NCBI GenBank assembly: GCA_934338765.1
Contig: CAKRHL010000109.1
Location: 1-6,874 of the forward strand
Reading direction: 5' to 3'
Source: an uncultured Lachnospiraceae bacterium
Lineage (GTDB): Bacteria; Bacillota; Clostridia; Lachnospirales; Lachnospiraceae
Length of the DNA: 6,874 nt
The translations under genes and the position numbers were made by a program. Positions 1 through 5,412 of the stretch are shown piece after piece (positions within the stretch are counted from its first letter, which is position 1; each line of letters starts with the position of its first letter). The notes below the pieces were generated by a model. It saw nothing but the letters and a program-made list of their open reading frames with translations, did not search any database and was not told the DNA's origin.

Positions 1-1225
1 CCCGGAAATAAACCGCTTCATAGCGGTCTGCAAGCACCGTATGCAGTGTCTGCGCCAAAATCGCATTGATCGCCACCGTTTTAATAAATGTTGACTTTCC
101 GGATGCATTGGAACCGGTCAGCAAAACATTCCGGTGCGCATGGATCGTATTTTTAACCGGCTCAGACAAAAGGGGATGATATATCTCATCCGCTTCCAGA
201 TAAAACTTCTTCCCTGCGGCCTGTTCCATTTCAGGGACACACCATTCTTTCATCATTTCACGGTAAGAAGCAGCAGCGATCATACTGTCCAGAAATCCAA
301 CCGTCTCATAAATATCCATGAGATCCTTCTGCAGACGCAGCACCTCTCCTGCCATTGACTGGAATTTGATGATATCAATATGTGTCAGAAGACGGACATA
401 GTCCATCAGAATGTCGGTAATGTTTCCCTCCATCTGACCGCCGCCAACCACAAGCCAGCTCCCACGGCAAAATCTTCGGAACTTGCCCTGTTTTTCCTTC
501 ATCCGGTCAAAATATGTCTGCAGTTCTTTAATCTTCAACGCCGATACTGTCTCTGAAAAACGGATCATCCGCACAACAAATGCAAATAAACGGTAGAACT
601 TCTCCATCTGTGCTTTTCTTTTATAATATGTCACCATGTTGACCGCTGCGATCACCGCTGTAGGCATGATCATCATGTCCGGCACAAAAATGCACGATAT
701 GACGCCTCCCAGAAACGCTGCAAACTGAATGATGGAAAAAATACCTGTTTCCTTTTTTAACAGATTGATCTTGTCCAGATAACCATAAACAGAAAAATTG
801 CCCTCTTTTCCAATCGTGGCAAACTCTCCCTGAAGCATAAACCGTGCTTCCTCCTCCGTCCGGAAGAAGGACATCAGTCGCTCCCTTTCCTCCAGCTCCT
901 TCGGATCCGTCACCGGACAGCGCAGCAGATAATATAAATATTCCTGCCCCATAGCAGACTTTGTATGATTCATCTGCTGGTATACCCGGTCCATATCCAG
1001 ATCATTCCAGGTGATATCATCCACCACTTCGGACTTCTCCGGCTCCCTGTCCCGATAATACTCCGCAATTGCCTGAAGCTTCTCCGGGCTGTATTCCTCG
1101 TCAATGGGACTTGCCCATTCCCGCAGAAGCCTCTCACGTATCTTCTTTTTATAATTTCGCCGGTCTATATATAATTTTGCTCCGACCAGCAGTACGATCA
1201 CAATGACACATAACAAGATATTCAT
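1..1225 (-). CDS. Membrane-anchored MutS-like ATPase (MutS domain V family), C-terminal part missing
   Basis: An open frame of 408 codons runs from an ATG at 1225-1223 to the window edge with no stop. The start is supported by AGGAAGG at 1235-1241, nine bases upstream. The Walker A motif GSNASGKST (residues 371-379), preceded by YHPLL (349-353) and NVLLT, is the start of a MutS-type ABC ATPase domain (domain V). Three hydrophobic segments at about residues 3-20, 162-181 and 184-201 suggest a membrane anchor plus a hairpin. No N-terminal mismatch-binding domain with its Phe-x-Glu motif is visible, and the ATPase begins near residue 345, earlier than in MutS1. Proteins of this build are usually about 600 residues, so roughly 190 are missing here, including Walker B, the signature and the H-loop. 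They are annotated as MutS-related proteins of unknown role, so I infer an ATP-driven protein at the membrane rather than a mismatch-repair enzyme. It is transcribed separately from the hydrolase upstream. Family sure, function unknown. Confidence 0.85.
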   Translation of the reverse strand, partial: MNILLCVIVIVLLVGAKLYIDRRNYKKKIRERLLREWASPIDEEYSPEKLQAIAEYYRDREPEKSEVVDDITWNDLDMDRVYQQMNHTKSAMGQEYLYYLLRCPVTDPKELEERERLMSFFRTEEEARFMLQGEFATIGKEGNFSVYGYLDKINLLKKETGIFSIIQFAAFLGGVISCIFVPDMMIMPTAVIAAVNMVTYYKRKAQMEKFYRLFAFVVRMIRFSETVSALKIKELQTYFDRMKEKQGKFRRFCRGSWLVVGGGQMEGNITDILMDYVRLLTHIDIIKFQSMAGEVLRLQKDLMDIYETVGFLDSMIAAASYREMMKEWCVPEMEQAAGKKFYLEADEIYHPLLSEPVKNTIHAHRNVLLTGSNASGKSTFIKTVAINAILAQTLHTVLADRYEAVYFR

Positions 1226-1253
1226 TCTAACAATCCTTCCTGTATCTACAGAT

Positions 1254-1283
1254 ATTATATCAAAAATTCGCAATGCTCGGCAA
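1254..1283 (-). promoter_or_regulatory. Predicted sigma-A promoter of the MutS-like gene, extended -10
   Basis: On the minus strand a perfect TATAAT (plus 1254-1259) is preceded by TGA, giving an extended -10 (TGnTATAAT). A weak -35, TTGCCG (plus 1278-1283, four of six consensus bases), lies 18 bases upstream. Transcription would begin near 1247, leaving a leader of about 20 bases that holds the AGGAAGG ribosome binding site at 1235-1241. Its presence downstream of a terminator supports separate transcription of the MutS-like gene. Confidence 0.65.
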
Positions 1284-1309
1284 AAGGCTCGAAAAAGCTT
1301 CGCTTTGCC
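1279..1309. repeat. Imperfect inverted repeat overlapping the -35 of the MutS-like gene
   Basis: Arms GGCAAA (plus 1279-1284) and TTTGCC (1304-1309) enclose a second inverted pair, CGAA (1290-1293) and TTCG (1299-1302). The left arm coincides with the predicted -35 at 1278-1283. It could be an operator or a DNA/RNA hairpin. There is no T-run after it on either strand, so it is not an intrinsic terminator. The repeat is visible; any role is a guess. Confidence 0.35.
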
Positions 1310-1331
1310 TTCGCGCATATCATATTAACAG

Positions 1332-1373
1332 AAAAAGACTGTTCTGACAAATTTTCTTTTGCAGAACAGTCTT
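1332..1373 (-). terminator. Intrinsic terminator of the NlpC/P60 gene
   Basis: A perfect 12-bp inverted repeat, AAGACTGTTCTG (minus-strand left arm, plus 1362-1373) and CAGAACAGTCTT (plus 1335-1346), has a 15-base loop. On the minus strand it is followed by a short T-run (plus 1332-1336, overlapping the stem end). It begins 15 bases after the TAA of the hydrolase gene, which is the expected position. The T-run is only five bases, so termination may be incomplete. Confidence 0.8.
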
Positions 1374-1388
1374 GATAATAACAATTGA

Positions 1389-2639
1389 TTAACCGATCAC
1401 ACGACCAATCTTAACCGGCGTGCGGTAATATGCAGAGGAAATCTTGATGCCGGTGCGAGGGTTGCTTGCATGGATGATCTGACCATTGCCAATATACATG
1501 GCTACGTGGCTCACTCCACCACTGCCGTAGAAAAACAGGTCTCCCGGACGAACATCACCGGAGCTGACTGTCTTGGTTGCTCCTGCCTGTGCAGAAGATG
1601 TTCTTGGCAGAGAATATCCAAAATGCTGATAAATCCTCATAACAAACCCGGAACAATCCGTACCGTTAGTCAGGCTTGTACCTCCCCAGACATATGGATT
1701 GCCAAGAAACTGCATCGCATAGCTTACCATATTGGTCAGATTCGATGAATCAGACGAATCGGAAGATGTCTTGGAGGTAAGACCGGACTCATTGATGGAT
1801 ACTGCTCTGTCCAGATTGAATGTCACCTTTACAAAATCCTTGCTGACAAACGCTTTCTCATTATCAATGCTGATACACATCCAGTTTTCCAGATTGTTGT
1901 ACATTTCCTTTGTATCAATATTCTTCAGATCAGACTTTTTACAATGCTTGGAAATATATTTCTTTAACCACTCCTTCGTCAGATCTCTCTTATAAATATC
2001 ATACTCATCCTCCTCCGAGATCTGGTCATAGATCCTTGCATCGGTGGATGGAAGATAACGCACATTTAATGTCTCTGTATCGACGGAAATACGAAGATTG
2101 GCAATCTTTCTTGCAAGCTTCTCTGCCTGCTGATCCTTCACCAGATAACTGGCCTTGACATATCCTTTTACCTTGCCGGACACAATCTTTGCCCAGCCTT
2201 TTTTCACTTTATAGATGTTACAGCCGGAATTCTTGGTCATCTTCCCGACGATGCCGGAATCCTCACCCGGCTTTTTTCTGACGTTCAGATAAGAGTCTAC
2301 CTTTGCCACACCAAGTCTGTCATATTTCAGATTCAGCTTTAAATGGCTGATCTCCTTTTTCTCCTTCTTGTCAGAAGACTTCTCAGTTGTCTCCAGAGTC
2401 GTTGTGGCTGCAGCACTCTTTGAAGTAAGCTGCTCTGCTGTCACCTCTGTCTCCTGCTGTTTTGTCTCTTCCTTTTCCTGCTCCGCAAGAACTGCATCAC
2501 TATACTTGTCCAGACTGAGATTGATGCCTGCCATAGGCTTCTCTGTTGCCACAGTGCCTGCATGGATCCTTGCGGTTCCTGTGATCATCACAATAGCTGC
2601 CACTGCTGCTGCGATCCATTTTATATTCTTTCGATACAT
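1389..2639 (-). CDS. Secreted SH3-domain NlpC/P60 cell-wall hydrolase
   Basis: A predicted exported cysteine peptidase that cuts peptidoglycan stem peptides, typically a gamma-D-Glu to diamino-acid bond. Numbering is from the ATG at 2639 (416 residues), chosen because TGAGGA lies five bases upstream; an ATG at 2651 (420 residues) has no good ribosome binding site. A signal peptide occupies about residues 1-27 (basic RKNIK, then an Ala/Ile-rich core). A Glu/Lys/Ser/Thr-rich, probably disordered linker covers about 50-98. A bacterial SH3 domain lies at about 113-167 (LNVRKKP). A second SH3-like domain at about 183-272 (LNVRYLP) carries a charged insert of about 35 residues. After a Ser-rich linker (285-300), the NlpC/P60 domain at 303-416 shows the catalytic Cys329 (TDCSGF), His378 (SHVAMYIG) and third-position His390 (IIHAS). 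All three catalytic residues are present, so it should be active. It has its own promoter and terminator and a WalR-like site, consistent with wall-remodelling genes. The exact substrate cannot be read from the sequence. Confidence 0.93.
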   Translation of the reverse strand: MYRKNIKWIAAAVAAIVMITGTARIHAGTVATEKPMAGINLSLDKYSDAVLAEQEKEETKQQETEVTAEQLTSKSAAATTTLETTEKSSDKKEKKEISHLKLNLKYDRLGVAKVDSYLNVRKKPGEDSGIVGKMTKNSGCNIYKVKKGWAKIVSGKVKGYVKASYLVKDQQAEKLARKIANLRISVDTETLNVRYLPSTDARIYDQISEEDEYDIYKRDLTKEWLKKYISKHCKKSDLKNIDTKEMYNNLENWMCISIDNEKAFVSKDFVKVTFNLDRAVSINESGLTSKTSSDSSDSSNLTNMVSYAMQFLGNPYVWGGTSLTNGTDCSGFVMRIYQHFGYSLPRTSSAQAGATKTVSSGDVRPGDLFFYGSGGVSHVAMYIGNGQIIHASNPRTGIKISSAYYRTPVKIGRVIG

Positions 2640-2644
2640 ACAAA

Positions 2645-2650
2645 TCCTCA
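2645..2650 (-). promoter_or_regulatory. Ribosome binding site that decides the hydrolase start
   Basis: Minus-strand TGAGGA lies five bases before the ATG at 2639-2637. It overlaps the alternative ATG at 2651-2649, whose own upstream bases (ATTCTTTAATAGAA) hold no Shine-Dalgarno match. This favours the shorter, 416-residue protein. Confidence 0.65.
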
Positions 2651-2664
2651 TTTCTATTAAAGAA

Positions 2665-2694
2665 TGTTACATATTCAAGTCAATTGTTACATAT
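2665..2694. repeat. 10-bp direct repeat, 20-base period, in the hydrolase leader
   Basis: Minus-strand ATATGTAACA occurs twice (plus 2665-2674 and 2685-2694), with starts exactly 20 bases apart, about two helical turns. Both copies contain the half-site TGTAAC. They lie just downstream of the predicted transcription start. The spacing puts both copies on the same face of the helix, as expected for a direct-repeat DNA-binding protein. The repeat is certain; its use as an operator is inference. Confidence 0.55.
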
Positions 2695-2702
2695 ATATTA
2701 CA
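2686..2702 (-). promoter_or_regulatory. WalR/YycF-like box over the hydrolase transcription start
   Basis: The minus-strand sequence TGTAAT-ATATA-TGTAAC matches at every position the consensus known for WalR (YycF) of Bacillus and Staphylococcus, TGTWAH-N5-TGTWAH. WalR controls peptidoglycan hydrolase genes, many of the NlpC/P60 class. The box starts about six bases after the -10 and spans the predicted +1, a position that in Bacillus subtilis goes with repression rather than activation. A third half-site TGTAAC follows at 2666-2671. The region is AT-rich, so a chance match is possible, and no WalR gene is present in the window. Confidence 0.5.
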
Positions 2703-2707
2703 AAAGA

Positions 2708-2736
2708 ATTATAGCAGTATGGCAAAAGCTTGTCAA
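2708..2736 (-). promoter_or_regulatory. Perfect-consensus sigma-A promoter of the hydrolase gene
   Basis: Minus-strand TTGACA (plus 2731-2736) and TATAAT (plus 2708-2713) are separated by exactly 17 bases, matching the vegetative consensus at all twelve positions. Transcription should start near 2701, giving a leader of about 60 bases before the ATG at 2639. A gapped palindrome, ATAAAT-2-ATTTAT (plus 2740-2753), sits just upstream of the -35 and makes an AT-rich UP-like region. So strong a promoter on a wall hydrolase suggests the gene is held in check by a repressor. Confidence 0.88.
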
Positions 2737-2770
2737 ATCATAAATGGATTTATATTTTCATTCCTTTATT

Positions 2771-4012
2771 TTATCCCTGGATCGTGCCGGAAAAAGTGAC
2801 CGTTTTCCCCTCTGCCTTCGCTGTGATATTGCCTTTATGGGCATCTACGATCTTCTTTGCAATGGACAGACCGATCCCATGTCCACCGGTTTTGGAGGAA
2901 CGAGAGCTGTCATTCCGGTAAAATCTGTCAAAAAGATGCTTCGTGTCTACATCCGTCTCCTCTGTCGTGTTGGTCACGGAAAAGCTGACGCCCTTATGAA
3001 CCTTTGAAAGCTTCCATGTAATATTTCCTTCCTCACTGACATATTTAGCCGCATTGTCCATAAGTATTGTCATCAACTGCTCCATCTGTTCCCTGTTGGC
3101 GTGTATCTGCAGATTGTCCTCCAGTTCCATTTTCAATGCAACATTCTTCCGTTCCAGCACTTCATCAAAAGGTTCTACCGCCTTTTCTACCAGCTCCTTC
3201 ATATCCACATCCTGCCGGTCATTTTTTTCCTGAACCTCATCCAACTTTGCCAATATCAGAAGCTGATTGATCAGCTTTCCCATTCTTTTGGTCTGATCAA
3301 CGATATTCTGCAGCCATTCGTTCTGTTCCCCTTTATACTGTAATACCTCTGCATTCGCAGAAATAATAGAAAGGGGAGTTTTCAGTTCATGACTGGCATC
3401 CGTTATAAACTGCTTCTGTCTTTGGGAATTTATCTCGAATGGACGTACCACCCGCTTTGACGCTATGATAAATATGATCGTGATCAGCATCGTCAGAAGA
3501 ACGGATACGCTTACGGTCAGTGTCACTACCAGCTGGTAAAATTCCTGATTTTCCTTACAATCCAAAAAGATAATGTCTGTGACCTCCCCCTCCGAATATT
3601 CCTTTCGGAAGCGATAATTTCCTACATTTCCCACTTCTTTTTTTACAAACAGTGCAATCTTAGTCATACGGACCGCTTTTTTTTCATCCACTGCCGCAAT
3701 ATGATCCATATCCACAGACAATATCTGCTTGTCCGAATTTACGGTCACGCAGAAATAACGGGTCCGAAATGCCGATTCTTCATTAAACTCAATATAATTG
3801 CCCCCAAAGATCTGCTTTTTGACTGATTTTTTATCAAAATCCTCCAGCTGAGGAACCGTCCCGTCATTTTCCCTGATGATCTGTGTCATCTGATCTGCCT
3901 GATCGTTATTGTAGGTACGAAGGCAAAAGATCAGCACTAAATTCATAATAGCAAATACTGCCACAACAGACGAAAAAACAATTCCCACAAGACGCCATCG
4001 CAGTTTTCCCAA
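2771..4012 (-). CDS. Membrane sensor histidine kinase of the alarmone-synthetase operon (RelS-like position)
   Basis: A sensor kinase of 413 residues that should phosphorylate the response regulator encoded just upstream. TM1 lies at about residues 8-31 and TM2 at about 160-184. The extracellular domain of about 128 residues between them (FRTRYFCVTVNSD, IIFLD) resembles the sensor part of many clostridial kinases but has no clear named fold. Only about 14 residues separate TM2 from the dimerisation helix, so there is no full HAMP domain. The H-box carries the phospho-acceptor His208 (ASHELKTPLS). The catalytic domain has the N-box at Asn320 (MDNAAKY), the F-box FDRFYR (361-366) and the G2 box GGHGIGLSI (376-384). 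The usual G1 motif DxGxGI is replaced by TNTTEETD (347-354). The start is TTG at 4012-4010, set by AAGGAGGG seven bases upstream. The gap to the regulator gene is three bases. Kinase identity is certain; the signal is unknown. Confidence 0.92.
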   Translation of the reverse strand: MGKLRWRLVGIVFSSVVAVFAIMNLVLIFCLRTYNNDQADQMTQIIRENDGTVPQLEDFDKKSVKKQIFGGNYIEFNEESAFRTRYFCVTVNSDKQILSVDMDHIAAVDEKKAVRMTKIALFVKKEVGNVGNYRFRKEYSEGEVTDIIFLDCKENQEFYQLVVTLTVSVSVLLTMLITIIFIIASKRVVRPFEINSQRQKQFITDASHELKTPLSIISANAEVLQYKGEQNEWLQNIVDQTKRMGKLINQLLILAKLDEVQEKNDRQDVDMKELVEKAVEPFDEVLERKNVALKMELEDNLQIHANREQMEQLMTILMDNAAKYVSEEGNITWKLSKVHKGVSFSVTNTTEETDVDTKHLFDRFYRNDSSRSSKTGGHGIGLSIAKKIVDAHKGNITAKAEGKTVTFSGTIQG

Positions 4013-4015
4013 AAC

Positions 4016-4684
4016 TTATCCCTCCTTCTTTTCTGCCGAAACCCTTCCATCCTCCATCGTAAGCTGCAGATTTCCATGAATCTGTACCAGCTTATTATTG
4101 AGATATGCCATATAAAGAGAAATCTCCTCGGCACTGACCTCCCCCTGAAAGACTTGGCCGGCAATTTCCTCCACCGAATAACTGATATCCTCCTTCTCCA
4201 GAAAAAGTGCCAGAAGCTTTGCCTCCTTTACACTGAGGATCAGACTGCCGGATTTTGCAGAAAGCTCATTACTCTCCAGATCCAGTGTCACATTGGCAAG
4301 GTTTAGAACCGTCTGCTGATACTCCCGGTTTCTCCGGATCATGGCTTTCACCCTTGCTACCAGCTCTCCCATGGCAAAGGGCTTTGCCAGATAATCATCG
4401 GCTCCCATATTGAGCCCTTCGATCCGGTCCTCCGTCTCCGCCTTGGCTGTCAGCAGCAGAACCGGTGTATAATCAGATCGTTTTCTCATATTCTGTGCTA
4501 CCTGTGTTCCTTCCATGCCCGGCATCATGATATCCAGTACAACCATATCAAAATGCTCCTTCTGCAGGATCTCATCAGCCGCGAGACCATCCATGACAGC
4601 TGTCACCTCAAAGCCCTCCATCTTCAGCACCTCTGAAACCGCCATCGAAAGTCCCATCTCATCCTCTGCATATAGTATCTTCAT
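4016..4684 (-). CDS. Response regulator with a divergent OmpR-type winged helix (RelR-like position)
   Basis: A two-component response regulator of 222 residues. The receiver domain (1-118) has the acidic pair Glu7-Asp8, the phospho-acceptor Asp51 (VVLDIMMPG), Thr79 (LLLTA) and Lys101 (LAKPF), so it should be phosphorylated normally. The C-terminal domain (about 126-218) follows the OmpR/PhoB layout (LTLD-like strand, LSVKEAKLLALFLE, EISLYMAYLNNKL). It lacks the basic residues usual in the recognition helix and the TvrGxGY wing, ending instead in LTMEDGRVSAEK. The start at 4684 is chosen because MKILYAEDE begins the receiver exactly there and because its ATG overlaps the synthetase stop as ATGA (4681-4684). 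An in-frame upstream ATG at 4768 would add 28 residues unlike any receiver and lies inside the synthetase gene. The partner kinase follows after three bases. DNA binding is likely but its targets are unknown. Confidence 0.92.
   Translation of the reverse strand: MKILYAEDEMGLSMAVSEVLKMEGFEVTAVMDGLAADEILQKEHFDMVVLDIMMPGMEGTQVAQNMRKRSDYTPVLLLTAKAETEDRIEGLNMGADDYLAKPFAMGELVARVKAMIRRNREYQQTVLNLANVTLDLESNELSAKSGSLILSVKEAKLLALFLEKEDISYSVEEIAGQVFQGEVSAEEISLYMAYLNNKLVQIHGNLQLTMEDGRVSAEKKEG
4020..4027 (-). promoter_or_regulatory. Strong ribosome binding site for the TTG-started kinase
   Basis: Minus-strand AAGGAGGG lies seven bases before TTG at 4012-4010 and inside the last codons of the regulator gene. 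No ATG or GTG is in frame nearby, so this near-perfect site fixes the TTG start and suggests translation linked to the regulator. Confidence 0.8.
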
Positions 4685-5307
4685 GACTCTCCCACCTTTC
4701 CCGGCTCCCTGATCATATCCCGCAATGTCTGCATGGACAGATCTGTTGACGCCATCTCTCCGGCACACCGTTTTAATTCTTTTTCAATCAGCGCCGCATT
4801 GCTGATATTCTTCTTGTATTTCATCTCATGCTCCAGACTCGCCCAACAGTCCATGGCAATGGTCCGAAGCTGTATCTCCACCCGGATCGAACCCCTTGCT
4901 GCCGCTGGGAACGGACATTCTATGATCACATGATAGCTACGGTATCCGTTTGGTTTCGGACTGGCAATATAATCCTTTTCCTTAACCACAGGATATCTGC
5001 CGTCCTCTTTCATGGACTTTACCAGTTCATACACTTCTCCTACAAAATGGGTCACCAGACGGAAACCAATTATATCTGATATGGATTCCACCGCCGTTTC
5101 TACATCCTGTGACAGATCCTTTCTGGCTAACTTTTCCCGCATTCCATCTGCGGATTTGATCCGGCTGCGGATATGCTCCACCGGTCTCTCTCCCTGCCGG
5201 TCCGAAAGACCGTCTACCAGTTCCGAAAGCCACCAAAGCACTTCCTGCTCCAGTTCTTTCAATGGTTCATAATATGCTCCATAATATGTACTCTGTTTTT
5301 TTTCCAT
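4681..5307 (-). CDS. relP: Small alarmone synthetase, RelP/YwaC type GTP pyrophosphokinase
   Basis: Transfers pyrophosphate from ATP to GTP or GDP, making the stringent-response alarmone (p)ppGpp in the cytoplasm. The protein has 208 residues, close to the roughly 210 of Bacillus YwaC. The RelA/SpoT synthetase fold shows VEHIRSRIKS (43-52), SDIIGFRLV (77-85) with the likely Mg-binding Asp78, KDYIASPKPNGYRSYH (111-126), VEIQLRT (143-149) with the likely catalytic Glu144, and WASLEHEMKYK (155-165). There is no HD hydrolase, TGS or ACT domain, so it only synthesises. EHxxSRxKS and the KPNGYRS and IAMDxWASLEH stretches are closer to RelP/YwaC than to RelQ/YjbM as I recall those sequences. The start at 5307 is preferred because GGAG lies nine bases upstream; the ATG at 5313 would leave only three. 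Its stop overlaps the regulator start by four bases, so the two are probably translationally coupled. The relP symbol is by resemblance. Confidence 0.9.
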   Translation of the reverse strand: MEKKQSTYYGAYYEPLKELEQEVLWWLSELVDGLSDRQGERPVEHIRSRIKSADGMREKLARKDLSQDVETAVESISDIIGFRLVTHFVGEVYELVKSMKEDGRYPVVKEKDYIASPKPNGYRSYHVIIECPFPAAARGSIRVEIQLRTIAMDCWASLEHEMKYKKNISNAALIEKELKRCAGEMASTDLSMQTLRDMIREPGKVGES

Positions 5308-5316
5308 AATCATTTA

Positions 5317-5320
5317 CTCC
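5317..5320 (-). promoter_or_regulatory. Ribosome binding site deciding the synthetase start
   Basis: Minus-strand GGAG is nine bases before ATG 5307-5305 but only three before ATG 5313-5311. The longer spacing is normal for Firmicutes, so the start is put at 5307, two codons inside the longest frame. Confidence 0.5.
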
Positions 5321-5331
5321 AATGTAATAAA

Positions 5332-5375
5332 ATACGGTACAAGCTGCACCTTTTTCAAGCAACATTGTACCGTAT
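5332..5375 (-). terminator. Long hairpin between spoIVA and relP, probable spoIVA terminator
   Basis: On the minus strand, perfect 11-bp arms ATACGGTACAA (plus 5365-5375) and TTGTACCGTAT (plus 5332-5342) are continued by five inner pairs, GTTGC (5359-5363) and GCAGC (5343-5347), with one G-U and a one-base bulge, around an 11-base loop. A weak T-rich tail (TTTATTACATT) follows. It starts 37 bases after the spoIVA stop, fitting an intrinsic terminator. The tail is poor for a strong one, and the hairpin ends only about 11 bases before the relP ribosome binding site, so it may instead act on relP expression. Confidence 0.6.
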
Positions 5376-5391
5376 ATATATGAAAATTCAA
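5364..5391 (-). promoter_or_regulatory. Possible sigma-A promoter of the relP operon
   Basis: Minus-strand TTGAAT (plus 5386-5391, four of six) and TACAAT (plus 5364-5369, five of six) are 16 bases apart. The -10 lies inside the left arm of the hairpin at 5332-5375. A transcript starting near 5357 would therefore lack that arm and escape the hairpin. An alternative, TTGAAA then TATTTT with an 18-base spacer, lies within the hairpin itself. Neither is strong. Confidence 0.4.
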
Positions 5392-5412
5392 TGAACAGTT
5401 TCGAGTGTCTCT

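Noticed and set aside
1..1225. Assignment as MutS1 or MutS2
   Set aside because: There is no mismatch-binding Phe-x-Glu domain, the ATPase domain starts too early for MutS1, and the membrane segments are absent from both families. The Smr domain of MutS2 cannot be tested because the C-terminus is outside.
2368..2799. A 143-residue plus-strand frame, and the other plus-strand frames of 60-90 residues
   Set aside because: They are antisense to well-supported genes, have no ribosome binding sites or recognisable motifs, and are rich in residues typical of shadow translation.
3943..4164. A 73-residue minus-strand frame across the regulator-kinase junction
   Set aside because: It is out of frame with both real genes and has no family features; the junction is fully explained by the TAA, the strong ribosome binding site and the TTG start.
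2771..4684. The two-component system being WalRK itself, given the WalR-like box nearby
   Set aside because: The kinase lacks the PAS and HAMP domains of WalK and the regulator lacks a normal OmpR-type wing, while WalR is a highly conserved canonical regulator.
4685..4768. An in-frame N-terminal extension of 28 residues for the response regulator
   Set aside because: It lies inside the synthetase gene, does not resemble a receiver, and the receiver starts exactly at the ATG of the ATGA overlap at 4684.
5314..5412. A riboswitch or T-box leader upstream of the synthetase
   Set aside because: The space is under 110 bases, most of it is one simple hairpin, and no T-box, ZTP, PRPP or ppGpp aptamer motif is recognisable.
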